Below, piece by piece: positions 31,163 through 41,185 of a DNA stretch of 64,000 bases. Source of the stretch: Aphelenchoides besseyi (lineage: Eukaryota; Nematoda; Chromadorea; Rhabditida; Aphelenchoididae); contig JAMPIQ010000001.1 of assembly GCA_024699855.1 (NCBI GenBank), forward strand, positions 13,578,001 to 13,642,000, written 5' to 3'. The translations under genes were made by a program, and so were the position numbers. A model generated the notes under the pieces. That model ran no database searches and was not told the origin of the DNA. It was given only the letters and a program-made list of their open reading frames with translations. Within the stretch, counting starts at the first letter, position 1; each line of letters begins with the position of its first letter.

Positions 31163-32705
31163 TTGCCGTCAACTTATCTTGGGTCACCACGTTATATGAG
31201 TGAAGCATACAATGATGCAATGGCTGTGGTAAGACGATTTGGGAAGCCGGGCCTTTTTATCACAATGACGTGTAATCCGAAATGGAGAGAAATTAGTGAA
31301 AACTTGAATCGTAATCAAGATGCTTCTGATCGACCGGATTTAGTCTCACGTATATTCAAATTGAAGTACGAATCTGTAGTGTTCGGCACTCAATCACACT
31401 ATGGAGCAATCGATAGTGTGATTGGGACGACACACAAACGCCGCTCTGACCGAGGGCCGACCGGGAAGCGACAGATCCTCCCCGTCTCTACGGCCGAACA
31501 GTCGGTCTTATTATTGAGTACCTTTATTGTGTTAATAAACTCCTCCGCCCCAAAGTCTCATACACAACAGAATCGTTGATCAAATATGTCAAAGAAGTTC
31601 AGGTTTTTGGAAAAGTAGTTGCACATGTTGGAACAATCGAATTTCAAAAGTGTGGCTTACTACATGTACATTTGCTTTTTACGTTGGCAGCTAATAACAA
31701 ATTGACGAATGAAGAAAAAATTGATCAAGTGATTCGAGCTGAAATTCCTGATCCAATTCAAGAACCTCGGTTCCACGAAATTATTTCGAGAAATAATCTG
31801 CATCAATGTGTCAAGTTAAATTTTCGTGGTCAGATTAAACAGTATATGCCTTGCTGTTCAGCTGATAAACCCATTTGTAAGAAGTCTCCGAAAGAATATC
31901 GACAAGAAACAGAACTTGGAGAAGGAGGTTATGCTCGTTACAGACGTCGAGATACGGGTACCAAAATCGAAAAAGACGGAACGGCATTAGATAATCGACA
32001 TGTAATTCCTTATAGTCCACAATTAAGTTTGTTATTCAACTGTCATATAAACGTCGAACACATTGCGGACATTGATGTGGTCAAGTATTTACACAAGTAT
32101 GTGTTTAAGGGTCCAGATTCAGCAATTATTGAACGGGAATTCTACGATTCGGCAGATAGAACAAAGAAAGTTTTGAATTATGACGAAATCCAATCATTCA
32201 TAAACTGCCGATATTTGAGGGCACCCGAAGCAGCATGAAGATTGTTCAATTAGGAGATTGTAAACAAAAGTTATCACGTAGAACGATTGGAGATTCATTT
32301 ACCGGATAAGTATAACGTTTACATGAAAATCGATGCAACAGCGCAAGAAATCAAACAAGCGAGAAATGAGAAAACGACTAAATTGTTGCAGTTTTTTGAA
32401 TTAAGTCAACGACTTGCCAATGATGCCAATTTGAGAGATCACGATCCGAAAAAAATCTGTTGTATTTGAATGTACCCGAAATGTTTACATGGAATGCAAA
32501 AGAAAAAATAGACAGAAAAAGATGCTTTAACAACGTTGGAAGAATTTACTCGATTACACCCAAAGCACATAAATTGTTCCATTTGAGATTGCTCTTATTG
32601 AAAGTAAGATCACCTAAAAGTTTTGATGACTTGAAGACTGTTGACGGAACGTTTTACGGAACATTCAAAGAAGCCTGTTTTGCTCGTGGTTTAATTCAGA
32701 ATGAT
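31163..32705 (+). pseudogene. Helitron Rep/helicase-like relic, interrupted
   Basis: Coding pieces at 31,163-31,374 and 31,576-32,238, then 32,287-32,705 in shifted frames, read like the N-terminal half of a Helitron replicase (rolling-circle transposase). The first piece has STYLGSPRYMSEAYNDAMAV and then GLFITMTCNPKW. After an inserted LTR comes the HUH-type metal-binding motif KCGLLHVHLLF, and then DVVKYLHKYVFKGPD, the region around the nicking tyrosines. Stops (for example after FINCRYLRAPEAA) and frameshifts show it is dead. The downstream helicase domain is not seen. A solo LTR interrupts the frame at 31,375-31,569, and removing one target duplicate and the LTR rejoins the two reading frames. 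Confidence 0.8.
31375..31569 (+). mobile_element. solo LTR (195 bp), copy 1
   Basis: Begins TGTAGTGTTCGGCACTC and ends CATACACAACA, so it has the TG...CA ends of a retroviral-type LTR. It is flanked by a perfect 5-bp target duplication GAATC (31,370-31,374 and 31,570-31,574). A second copy with its own different duplication is at 43,497-43,692. No internal retroelement sequence is next to it, so it is a solo LTR left by recombination. It contains a TATTGTGTTAATAAACTCC stretch that may be the LTR poly-A signal region. It interrupts the Helitron relic. Confidence 0.9.
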
Positions 32706-35027
32706 TAGGAATACGAAAACGCAATGATTGAAACAGCTTCTTATTGTTTACCAGCACAACTGAGATTTATTTTTTCTGTGCTTGTAAAACCCTCCACTTG
32801 AAGGTTCTCTTCAAATGTTCGCCCGTCATGCCCCTTTTATCTTAGAGACCCGAAGGCGATGTCCAAAATCCCAAGTTAAAGAGAAGTGAATTTATCTCAA
32901 ACTTGGGTTAATAAACCGAAAAAAAATCGCGATAGCTAAACTCGACCAAACAACAATTTCGGAGTTAAATGAAATCGACCGAGAAAGTAATTGGAATTAA
33001 GTGATTGTCGCTTCAAGCGACCAAAAGGCGAAACCTCCGCCCATTAACTTGTGTTTTGTAATTTATGTTTTGTAGTTTGTGTTTTGGATTGTTCTTCCTA
33101 ATAGGCCCCGTTTGCTCGGCGGCTCGTTATTGTTGTTTTTTTTAATCGGAGGAATAAACTCTCTTTTCTACTCCGGGTTTTCGATTTGTCGTGGTGGAAC
33201 GACAGTTTGCTAATATAAGTGATTATTTTTTACGAAACGAATTTTCAGGTGGTCTATTTGCAAAACTTTCGGCAAAAAAGATTAAGAACGCAAATTGGAA
33301 TCGCGGAAACATGCCCGTAGAATTGCACATGAACATTCGAGACAGGGTTGAAGTAATTGGGAAATGGAAAGATGGAACCGTTGGAATAGAAGCGGCTGAG
33401 AAAGAGATAAAGATGTTCGAAGAGATCCGTCCCGAAAATGAAGGAAGTTGGTGTTGTGAGTTAGCGTCTTGTAATAGATTTACCAAGTAATATTTCTTAG
33501 AAATCGAAGACCTCTTTATGAAGAACACTCCGGCACCAATGCCAAACAGTCAAAGCTTGAAGATCGGACAATTAACTAACGGCGAGTACACCGTTGATTA
33601 TGTTTTTCGAGACGTAGAACTGAACAAGAAGATTGTCAAAGGCGACCCGGTGTCCGTGTACGCGCAAGTTAGCCTGAGAAACGGTAAGATCTTTTCCCCT
33701 TATTATCACATAGATTTGTTTGCAGATTTAATCCAGTTGACTATTCGTTCGACAAGTGACATCAAAAAATGTGATGGCATCAAGTTGACGTTCAAACAAT
33801 TGATAAACTTGAAATCCCCGAGTATTTGAAAGCGTCTAAGTTCGACGGCCGAAAGTCGGATCTCCAAACATCAAAAGATAGAGTAATCTGTTTTTGTCGG
33901 TTTTAATTCTGTTGTAGTAAAATATTTGGTTGAACATATTGTTTTGGATATTTGATTATGGTAAGAAAATGAACAATGTTAGCAAATTAGCTCGTAGTTG
34001 AAAGACGTTGTTATTGGTTTTGAATGAGAATTGGAAGAGTGAAAAGATGCAATGATAAGTTAAGAGCAAGCGAAACTGTTGATAGAAATGAAGATAGGTA
34101 TGATAGTTGTCTGGAGTGTGTCGATTGTGCTTTGTATTGAAATAGTAGATGGTTGATTTTTGAGATAAAAGAATATGTTTTGGGAGTCGAACGTGTATTA
34201 TTTGAATAGACGACATCGATAGTTTTTGTTGAATTGGAAGAAAGGTCCTTCGTCTGGGGCACCGACCGCTGCTTTACTTGTAGATATTAACAACCGACTG
34301 GTGATTGAAAGAGTTGCAATCGTTCAAGATCATATTGTAAACTCGATTGTTGGTCAATGTTTTCAAGGATTCTGCATATCGCATGCGAAGACGAGTGGTA
34401 ATTCTCATCGATAAATAAAAATGCAAATTTTGACGAATTCAGCTGTCTTTTCGTTTTCTGTGTGAATCGGCTGAAGTCAAACAAGCTCTCTGTTTTTTGT
34501 TCGTGACATTCATTCGTTCGACAACGATGCGCGAATCAAAAGGATTTGCGATTTAATTTAATGTGGTCTGCGATGTCCGATTCTTGTCAGCAATCGAAAC
34601 ATCAAGCAATGTGGTTGAATCGACTGGTTGCTTGGATATACGTTTCAATGCAAGTTTGCCAACAAGATGTGCAATGTCTTGTGCGTGTTGGTCAAATCAC
34701 TTGCTGTTCGTACATGTCCTTTTTCCAGATTCACACGTTTGCACCGGAACTCAAATGCCATCAATTAACATTGATGAACAGAAAAAAGCTGATATGTTGG
34801 AACCATTTTTGAAAGGGCGCAAAAATGTGAATTGTCAACACGTGTTCGGAATATGATTCTCGATTTGACTACTCGAAAATTGTCCGATCTACGGAGCACT
34901 GGTGGATCAGACAAAGAAGGATTGGGCTACAACACAAGTCGCAGTGTAACGAAAGCTTTTCAGACCTGTAATGTCGTTTGTTTGCAGATTTCTAGTTATC
35001 TTTATCTTCGTTTGGACAACAACAATG
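32706..35027. other. unrecognised sequence with small ORFs and an SL1-like hairpin
   Basis: The SL1-like hairpin at 32,860-32,910 is listed separately. Plus-strand ORFs at 33,191-33,490 (99 aa, charged, NANWNRGNMPVELHMNIRDR) and 33,518-33,829 (103 aa, GEYTVDYVFRDVELNKKIVK) look peptide-like and may be exons of one gene, but I recognise no domain. At 34,226-34,414 there is LNWKKGPSSGAPTAALLVDI, and at 34,563-35,027 further broken coding-like text. The last stretch is continuous with the sequence at 40,139 onward, from which the LTR element splits it. Confidence 0.3.
32860..32910 (-). ncRNA. SL1-like sequence with self-complementary arm, copy 1
   Basis: On the minus strand, a 22-nt stretch ending at about 32,896 reads GGTTTATTAACCC then AAGTTTGAG. 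Relative to nematode SL1 as I know it, it differs only in the order of A and T in the AATTA/TTAA centre. The next bases are ATAAAT, where an SL RNA gene would have GTAAA-type donor sequence. About 12 nt further on, CTCTTTAACTTGGG can pair with CCCAAGTTTGAG, and a GATTTTGGA element resembling an Sm-binding site follows at once. These are the parts of an SL RNA gene in the expected order, with the donor G replaced by A. It is therefore probably an SL RNA pseudogene. Confidence 0.5.
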
Positions 35028-35032
35028 CTCAA

Positions 35033-35194
35033 TGTTTAGTTCCGAGTAAGTAGACAATTTACGAGAAAGAGTTTATTCGTCGGAGTACTAGGAACAGAAT
35101 TAAGTCAAAAGAAAAAGATCGGGCAGAAAACAATGCTCAGAGAGAGAGACGCTGGCATTCTGGTGTTACACGTAAGAAGCTTGAGGACCGAACA
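35033..35194 (-). repeat. LTR (3' LTR of the gypsy element)
   Basis: 162 bp. On the plus strand it starts TGTTTAGTTCCGAGTAAG and ends GAGGACCGAACA. It differs from its partner at about three positions (for example GGAGTACT against GGGGTACT, and GACGCTGG against GATGTTGG). The small divergence indicates a recent insertion. Confidence 0.93.
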
Positions 35195-35323
35195 TTCCTC
35201 CCCTGAATAGATGACGATTCTCTGGAGAATTAAACAATAGAAAAAGAAATTGAGAGACGGCGGCCGATCGAGGGATGCGGCGGTTAAACGACAGCCAATC
35301 GACGTTGGAAGTCTCGGAGCTCT

Positions 35324-36662
35324 CAGTGGTCGTAGTTGAGAGTCGATGACGTTGATGATCGTCGGTGGAGTTGATTGATGTGCCGAGTAATCTCGCCGGC
35401 AGCAGTTTCGATGATGACGAGTCGATTTCCGATGAATTTCTTAATGACGCCCGGGAGTCGATGCTTTGGGTTGAGTTGCACGTAGACGGGATCGCCCGTA
35501 GAGAATAATCGTAGTTTGGCTCCGTGATGTCGGTCAAATTGGCGTTGGGCGGTGGTCTTCTTCTTCTTTGGCTTTCCTGGAGCACCGCGATTCGTGGACG
35601 GACGACGGGAGTTGTGTGGTTTGAGAGCGGAGAGAGCCGTGCGGATTGGGCGCTTGAAGAACGCGGCCGCAGGAGATTCGTGGTTCGGAACCGAATCTGA
35701 TGGTTGAGTGTTGAGTTTGAAGAGAAGAGAGTCGAGAGCTCCTAACCCTCCTCCCGTTTTCATGACCGCCGCCTTTACCAGGGCGACCGCTCGTTCGGCT
35801 CGACCATTAGATTGCGGACAATACGCGGGAGAGCGGAGGTGGGTGATTAGGAAGGAGGAACAAAAAGTGGCAAACTCTTCACTAGCAAATTGAGGACCAT
35901 TGTCGGATACAAGAGTTGTGGGACAACCGAATTGAAAATGGAGGAGAGAACTTTTGCAGTTGCTTCTGAAGTGATCGTCTTCATTGAACGAGCCCAGATG
36001 AAGTTTGTCGCTGAGTTGACGAGAATGAAAAAATTGTTCAGTGGTCCCGCAAAATCCACGTGAAGACGGTCCATTGGACTTTGAGTCTCGGGCCAAGGCT
36101 GAAGTGGCGCTTTTCGAGGTGCTGGAGCTTTGATGGCACATTCAGTACATTCACGAACAGTTCTTTCGATGTCGTTTCCCATATTCGGCCAATAGACGTG
36201 CATTCGTGCAAGTTGCTTTGCTCGGCGGATTCCCGGATGACCATCATGGATCAATTGAAGCAGTTTGGGACGCAAGTCGGTCGGTATGACGACACGTTCA
36301 TCGAAGAGTACGATGTCTTTGAGGACCATGAGTCGTTCGCGGATTCGATAGAATGGTGCGAGTAGCGGATCGTGTGCATCACTCGGTGTCCACGAAGTCG
36401 AAAGACGTTGGAGGACGACGGAGAGAGCGGGATCCCTGGAAGTAATTTCCATTAGTTTCTCAATGCTTACCGAATTCGCAAAGATGCCGGTGGCTTCCGT
36501 GAGTAGGATCGTGATTTCATCTTCTTCGGCCGACAATTGGCGCAGGACGACTTCGAGATCAGAGTCATTAGCATCGCGTTGTTCGTTGATGAGTCGCGAA
36601 GGAGCATCCGCATAACCGAATTCGTTCGTCTTGACATACTCGATGTCGAAGTCGTAGCCCAA
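35324..36662 (-). pseudogene. integrase region of the gypsy pol, frameshifted
   Basis: Translation from 36,662 downward gives a linker, then the zinc-binding HHCC region (HDGHPGIRRAKQLARMHVYW, then CTECAIKAP) and the catalytic core start (DRLHVDFAGPLNNF). At about 35,900-35,930 the frame shifts. It continues in another frame as LVSDNGPQFASEEF, which carries the second catalytic aspartate, and then SPAYCPQSNGRAERAV with the glutamate region, followed by a basic C-terminus. So all three acidic catalytic residues are encoded but not in one frame. There is also a nonsense codon (36,675-36,677) separating this part from the RNase H region. Confidence 0.85.
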
Positions 36663-36674
36663 GAGACGTAGGGC

Positions 36675-37970
36675 CTAGCGGGCGAGGCGACTGGCAGTTC
36701 GGCTCTCGAGACCTTTGGTGTTCTCGACGTTAAAGAGAGTGAGAAGGGGACGGTGGTCGGTCTGCGAAATGAATTTTCGTCCGTACACAAACCTGTGAAA
36801 GCGTTCGATAGCTGTGACTAGACCAAGTGCTTCTTTTTCGATTTGTGAATATCGACGTTGAGTTTCCGAAAAAGCCTTCGACATGTGCATTACCGCCTTA
36901 GTCGAACCGTCAGCGTAGCGTTGAAGCAAAACACCGCCCATTCCCGTTGGGCTGGCGTCTGCCGCCACAATCAGCTGTTGACGTGGATCGTAGTGGGCGA
37001 GAGCAAGAGGACTGAGTAGCGTGGCCTGAATGGCGGCAAAATGGCGATCGTGTTCAGCAGTCCAGTTGAATTTCGTGTCTTTGATCGTAAGACGTTCAAA
37101 CGGCAGCTTCAGATCGTGAAGTTTTGCGATGTATTTGCCGTAATAATTTATGAGACCAAGAAGTGATCGGCATTCAGCTTGATTTGTTGGTTTCTTGAGC
37201 TTTCTGATTGCTTCGATTTTGGTGGGATCCGGACGGATTCCTTCAGAGTTGATGATAGATCCTAAATAAGTGACCGACGATTGGGCAAACTTACATTTAG
37301 ACAACTGGATATTAAAACCTCACTCTTGAAGTCGGTCGAGAGTCAAGTGAAGTCGTTCATGGTGCTCCTTTCGGTTCCGTCCTGCAACCAAAATATCGTC
37401 AAGGTAGACGATAACGCCGCTGAGGCCGGCGGTGGCTTGGTCCATGGTCCGTTGGAAGATCGCGGGAGCGGTCTTGAGTCCGAAACTCATTCGTTGGTAC
37501 TCGAAAAGTCCCAGATGAGTCGTGATTGTTGTCAGCGGTTTTGAAGAATCGTTGAGTTCAAGCTGAAAATAGGCGTCTGATAAATCGATTTGAGAGAAAA
37601 CTTGGTTTCCGCTGAGTTTTGCGAAAACGTCCTCGATGTGTGGAAGAGGATACTCGTCGGCAGTGAGTGAGCGGTTGAGTCCTGTTGAGTAGTCTGCACA
37701 TATTCGGATTTTGTTGCCCGGTTTCTTCGCGACGACAATTGGTGTGGCCCATCGAGAGGTGGAGACTTTGACGATGATTCCGGCACCCTGGAGTCGGTCG
37801 AGTTCAGCTTCAACCAAGGGTTCGATGGCCAATGCCAGCGGGCGCCGCGGAAGATGTGTCGGTCGAGCGTCGGGATCAACCTGAAGTTCGGCTTTCACTT
37901 GAGTGCACTTACCAAGACCCGGAGCAAAAAGTTGAGGGAAACGTGCTGTCACGTCTCGCGATCTAAACAC
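36675..37970 (-). pseudogene. reverse transcriptase/RNase H region of the gypsy pol, with a premature stop
   Basis: From 37,970 downward the translation has the RT palm segments YPLPHIEDVFAKLSGNQVFS, QIDLSDAYFQLELND, MSFGLKTAPAIFQRTMDQ and the catalytic YLDDILVAG. A TGA stop (37,317-37,319) lies just after the thumb start. The same frame then resumes as SKCKFAQSSVTYLGSIIN and runs through the RNase H domain (VAADASPTGMGGVLLQRY, EKEALGLVTAIERF, SQTDHRPLLTLF). So RT and RNase H are full-length in sequence but split by one nonsense codon, and the polyprotein is separated from integrase by another. Confidence 0.9.
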
Positions 37971-38265
37971 ATTGCCATCGTTACCAAACTTGTTCGCCGT
38001 CCAATCCTTCGCTTGGGGATTCTTTGGGTCCCTACTATAGGGCGTCGGTTGGCGGCGTCATTTTTTGTTCTCCTTGCTCATTTTCTCTCTTCTTTGGAGA
38101 TTTAACCGTGAATGTTGATCTAATTTTTTGTTCCTCTCATCCGATTCTTTACTCCACCATCCACATTTCTACCACTGAACCACTGAAACCTCGATCCTTA
38201 TCTTTCAACTTCGAATTTTATCGTTAAAATTATCCGCGTTCAAATTTCGTGCTCGTTTTATTTGT

Positions 38266-38345
38266 AAGGTTTATTAACCCAAGTTTGAGAAATCCCAATA
38301 AAGTACAACTCTGAATTGTGGACACTTCAACTCGGGTTAAAAGGA
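38266..38345 (+). ncRNA. SL1-like sequence with self-complementary arm, copy 2
   Basis: The same 22-nt SL1-like stretch as at 32,896 occurs here on the plus strand (38,269-38,290). It is followed by AAATCCCAATAAAG and not by a GT donor. About 35 nt downstream, CTTCAACTCGGGTTAA can pair with TTAACCCAAGTTTGAG. An AATTGTGGA element lies between the arms, weakly like an Sm site. The copy sits inside the retrotransposon, in the non-polyprotein segment between protease and reverse transcriptase, antisense to the element. It could be a captured SL RNA pseudogene or part of an SL-bearing cDNA. Confidence 0.45.
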
Positions 38346-38378
38346 GAATCAACCTCTCCGCCTCTTCGAAAGTCCGGA

Positions 38379-39932
38379 TCAAAACGGATCCGACAGTGCG
38401 GCCAAGTCTGTCGACGGATTTGACGCAGCAGCGTCTTGAACTTGCTTGATACCCACCGAATAGGATACCATTTGGAATTCGTCCATCAGTTTTGAGCCCA
38501 CGAGTGCGAGATCATTGCGCGGAATGACGAGAAAGTCGGTGTGTCGCTCTTGATCGTTCCAACGAACGACCGTCGAGAAAACTCCGAGAGTCCTGAGGCG
38601 TTTGTGGTCAACGCCGAAGACCGCCAGCTTCGACGATTGAAGCGGTGGCTCGCCGAGTTCCTGCCATTGCCATGTCCCGATGACGTTTATGTCCGCAGCT
38701 GAATCTAATTGAAACTTGATTACTTTACCTTGGATTTCCATCGTTGTCGAGTGCCGATGAGCTGAATGGTTGAGATGGAAGATCTGAATGGATTTCACTT
38801 GTTGTGCCGAGCGGCAAACGGTCTTCAAATGGCCGGTTTTGCCACAGGCGTGACATTTTGATTCCTTGAATGGACATTCACGACGATTGTGGTCTGTCCG
38901 ACCGCATCCGTTGCACGGCAGGCGTTTCGAATCCTTGGATTTGGTGGCATTGTCGGCCGATTTCGCTTTCGGAGATCCAAACTTCGCTTTTGGTTTGCGA
39001 GAGTGAGCAACTTGTACTTCTAAATCAGGTGAATTAATTTGTTGGATATTGAAGTTTCCGGCAGCCTTTTGTTGAGCAACTTGGCGGTTGGTCGTTCGAT
39101 TCAATTGAGCCCGACATTTAGCAACCAATTGAAGAATCGTCACTGTCGGTCGTTCGTCGAGTTCCCGAAGGCAACCTTCTTGCATTGACGCATCTTCAGG
39201 ACGGCTGAGTGCGAGTACGAGGAGTAGACATTTGACTCCTTCGGCGTCCATTTCGGACCACTTGGCAGCCGCAAATTTTGCGTTCACTCGTTTGGCCAAC
39301 GTTTCTATGTCTTCACCGTCTTGATGGCGAATCGTGAGTGCTTGCATTCGCTTCTGAAAAAGTGGAATTAACTCCCCAAACTGCTCCTTGAGCGTTTTCA
39401 CAAGTTGCTCGTAATCGAGTGTCTCTGGAGTTTCGGGCAGCAGTCGGTCGCTTAATCGATTCTACTCGAGGCTTTGCAGAGACCCGAGTAAGAGCAGACG
39501 ACGATGATTGACGTCTAAGTTTGGGTCTTCCAAGAAAATCTGAAAACGAGAAAACTATCGTTGGAAGGTTAAACCTGTCGCTGGATCGTAGACAAATCGA
39601 TCGATCCGTTTGCTCAGTGTTTCCATTAAACTGGCGGCGTTCGCGGTTGCCGGGTCGGCGGACGGCAGTGCGGCAGTTGCGGACACTTGAGGCGCCGACA
39701 GTTGTTCAGCGAGAAGATCATTGATCTCATTGATCAGCCCTCGCGCATCGTCCATGTGTGTGTGGATGTCAATCGTTTTCAGGTACTCGGTGTATTCGTT
39801 GGCGTCTTCATCTTCCAACCAAAGCTTTTCGTAGCGCTCCATGTTGGCAAGTGAGTTTACGACCGTTCGGCGAATTTCTTTTGCTGTACGAGTGAGTTCG
39901 AGTGTTGGTTTATCTTGCAATGACGGACGCAA
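38379..39932 (-). pseudogene. gag and protease of the gypsy element, interrupted
   Basis: From 39,932 downward a 125-aa hydrophilic N-terminal gag piece ends at a stop (39,555). After further stops, a long frame (39,401-38,379) carries the capsid region (TLKEQFGELIPLFQKRMQ), two CCHC-type zinc knuckles (CNGCGRTDHNRREC and CHACGKTGHLKTVC) and the aspartic protease active site FQLDSAADINVIG, where most relatives have D-T/S-G-A-D. The variant DSAAD keeps the catalytic aspartate. Breaks in gag mean no intact capsid protein can be made. Confidence 0.85.
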
Positions 39933-39971
39933 CGAGGCAAAACGCCCTTGTTGTATGATGACTGCGCCAGT

Positions 39972-40133
39972 TGTTTAGTTCCGAGTAAGTAGACAATTTA
40001 CGAGAAAGAGTTTATTCGTCGGGGTACTAGGAACAGAATTAAGTCAAAAGAAAAAGATCGGGCAGAAAACAATGCTCAGAGAGAGAGATGTTGGCATTCT
40101 GGTGTTACACGTAAGAAGCTTGAGGACCGAACA
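39972..40133 (-). repeat. LTR (5' LTR of the gypsy element)
   Basis: 162 bp, partner of 35,033-35,194. The CTCAA duplicate follows directly at 40,134-40,138. A primer-binding-site-like sequence lies two bases inside, at 39,961-39,969 on the minus strand. Confidence 0.93.
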
Positions 40134-40138
40134 CTCAA

Positions 40139-41183
40139 GAAAAAAAGAAAGTCAAGATGTACGATCTCACAAACATTAAAGGCGAAGAATTTTACAACAA
40201 CACGTGCCACGTGGTCATCGAGTTTGTCGACAGTACCGGTCAAATGCAACTGGCACGTGAATTGCTTGTGCGTTCTTTGTCAGTCCGAATCAGTTGATGA
40301 TCAAAGATATGAAACGAAAGCTTGCTGCGGACAGCGACGAGTATCGCACATGTCGTATTTTTAGGGTGATATCGAGATTAATTCCAAAATCGGCGTCTAT
40401 TCGTCGTTTCGCGATCAGTTGCAAAGCGTCATGTTTCTATACGACAGTATTCGAATCCACAACTTCCCCAATGAACCATATATCAATGACATTCGTTCTA
40501 TGATTTAAGTTGTTGGGTAAGTTGAAATCAGTTGCAGAACATTACATATAACAATTTCCAGTGGCATTGTTGTCCGAACAACTCGCTCATCAATTTCGTT
40601 CAATTTGACAAGTTGATACGCTTTGGCGGCTCTTACGAAGTTATTGTCAATCATCGATAAGAAATGTGAATCAACTACCGAAAAAGTTGGAGGCATCGCA
40701 AGAATATGCGAAGAAAAATGGATTGTTTCGTATTACGGTTAATGTGATGTCTGGTATCCGTTCAGATCGTTTTGAGGCTTGTCCGTACGATTGTGCCAAC
40801 GCTGCGATCAAACTTTCTTGGGCTTTCATGAAGTGCACTGTAAGTTTTCTCGATTACTTCCACTAATATCCGATGTTTTCTAGACTGAAAATTCGTTGAC
40901 TGTTGACCAATCGAACTTGTTCCTGTGAATTGCTAACGTGGATCAACATTGAATAAACGGCTTTTACAAAGATGGTTGCGAATGCAAGCAATGTGATGCG
41001 CGTTGTGTTGATGGTTGCTGTCGCGAACGCGAAGATCATTCCGACCGTTTGCCGCGGCGGTCAGCTTTCTCTCGCACCTCTCTCCGCCTCCTTCAACTTT
41101 TTTTGCTCCAACCGCGTCTTAGCGGACGCCTCAGTCATTATTGTTGTTTTTATCGGCGATCAAAAGAATAAATAGAATTAAAT
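40139..41183. other. coding-like but broken sequence, unrecognised
   Basis: Continues the host sequence interrupted by the LTR element. Plus-strand peptides include MYDLTNIKGEEFYNNTCHVV (from about 40,156), then in other frames DIEINSKIGVYSSFRDQL (about 40,360-40,420) and FRITVNVMSGIRSDRFEACP (about 40,726-40,790). Donor- and acceptor-like sites occur (for example GTAAGTTTTC at about 40,841), so this may be a spliced gene killed by the retroelement insertion. I recognise no family. Confidence 0.3.
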
Positions 41184-41185
41184 TA

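Larger units (their letters stand above)
35033..40133 (-). mobile_element. Ty3/gypsy LTR retrotransposon, full length, coding region disabled
   Basis: Two 162-bp LTRs (35,033-35,194 and 39,972-40,133) are about 98% identical by eye and end TG...CA. The element is flanked by a 5-bp duplication CTCAA (35,028-35,032 and 40,134-40,138). Read on the minus strand, a primer-binding-site-like TGGCGCAGT (39,961-39,969) follows the 5' LTR, and a polypurine tract (35,195-35,204) precedes the 3' LTR. Order inside is gag, zinc knuckles, protease, reverse transcriptase, RNase H, integrase, as in Ty3/gypsy. No envelope-like gene is seen. About 400 bp between protease and reverse transcriptase (about 37,975-38,375) does not fit the polyprotein and contains an SL1-like sequence. 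Confidence 0.93.

Noticed and set aside
35324..36141. Envelope-like gene after integrase in the gypsy element
   Set aside because: The open frame is the frameshifted integrase core and its basic tail; nothing remains between it and the 3' LTR.
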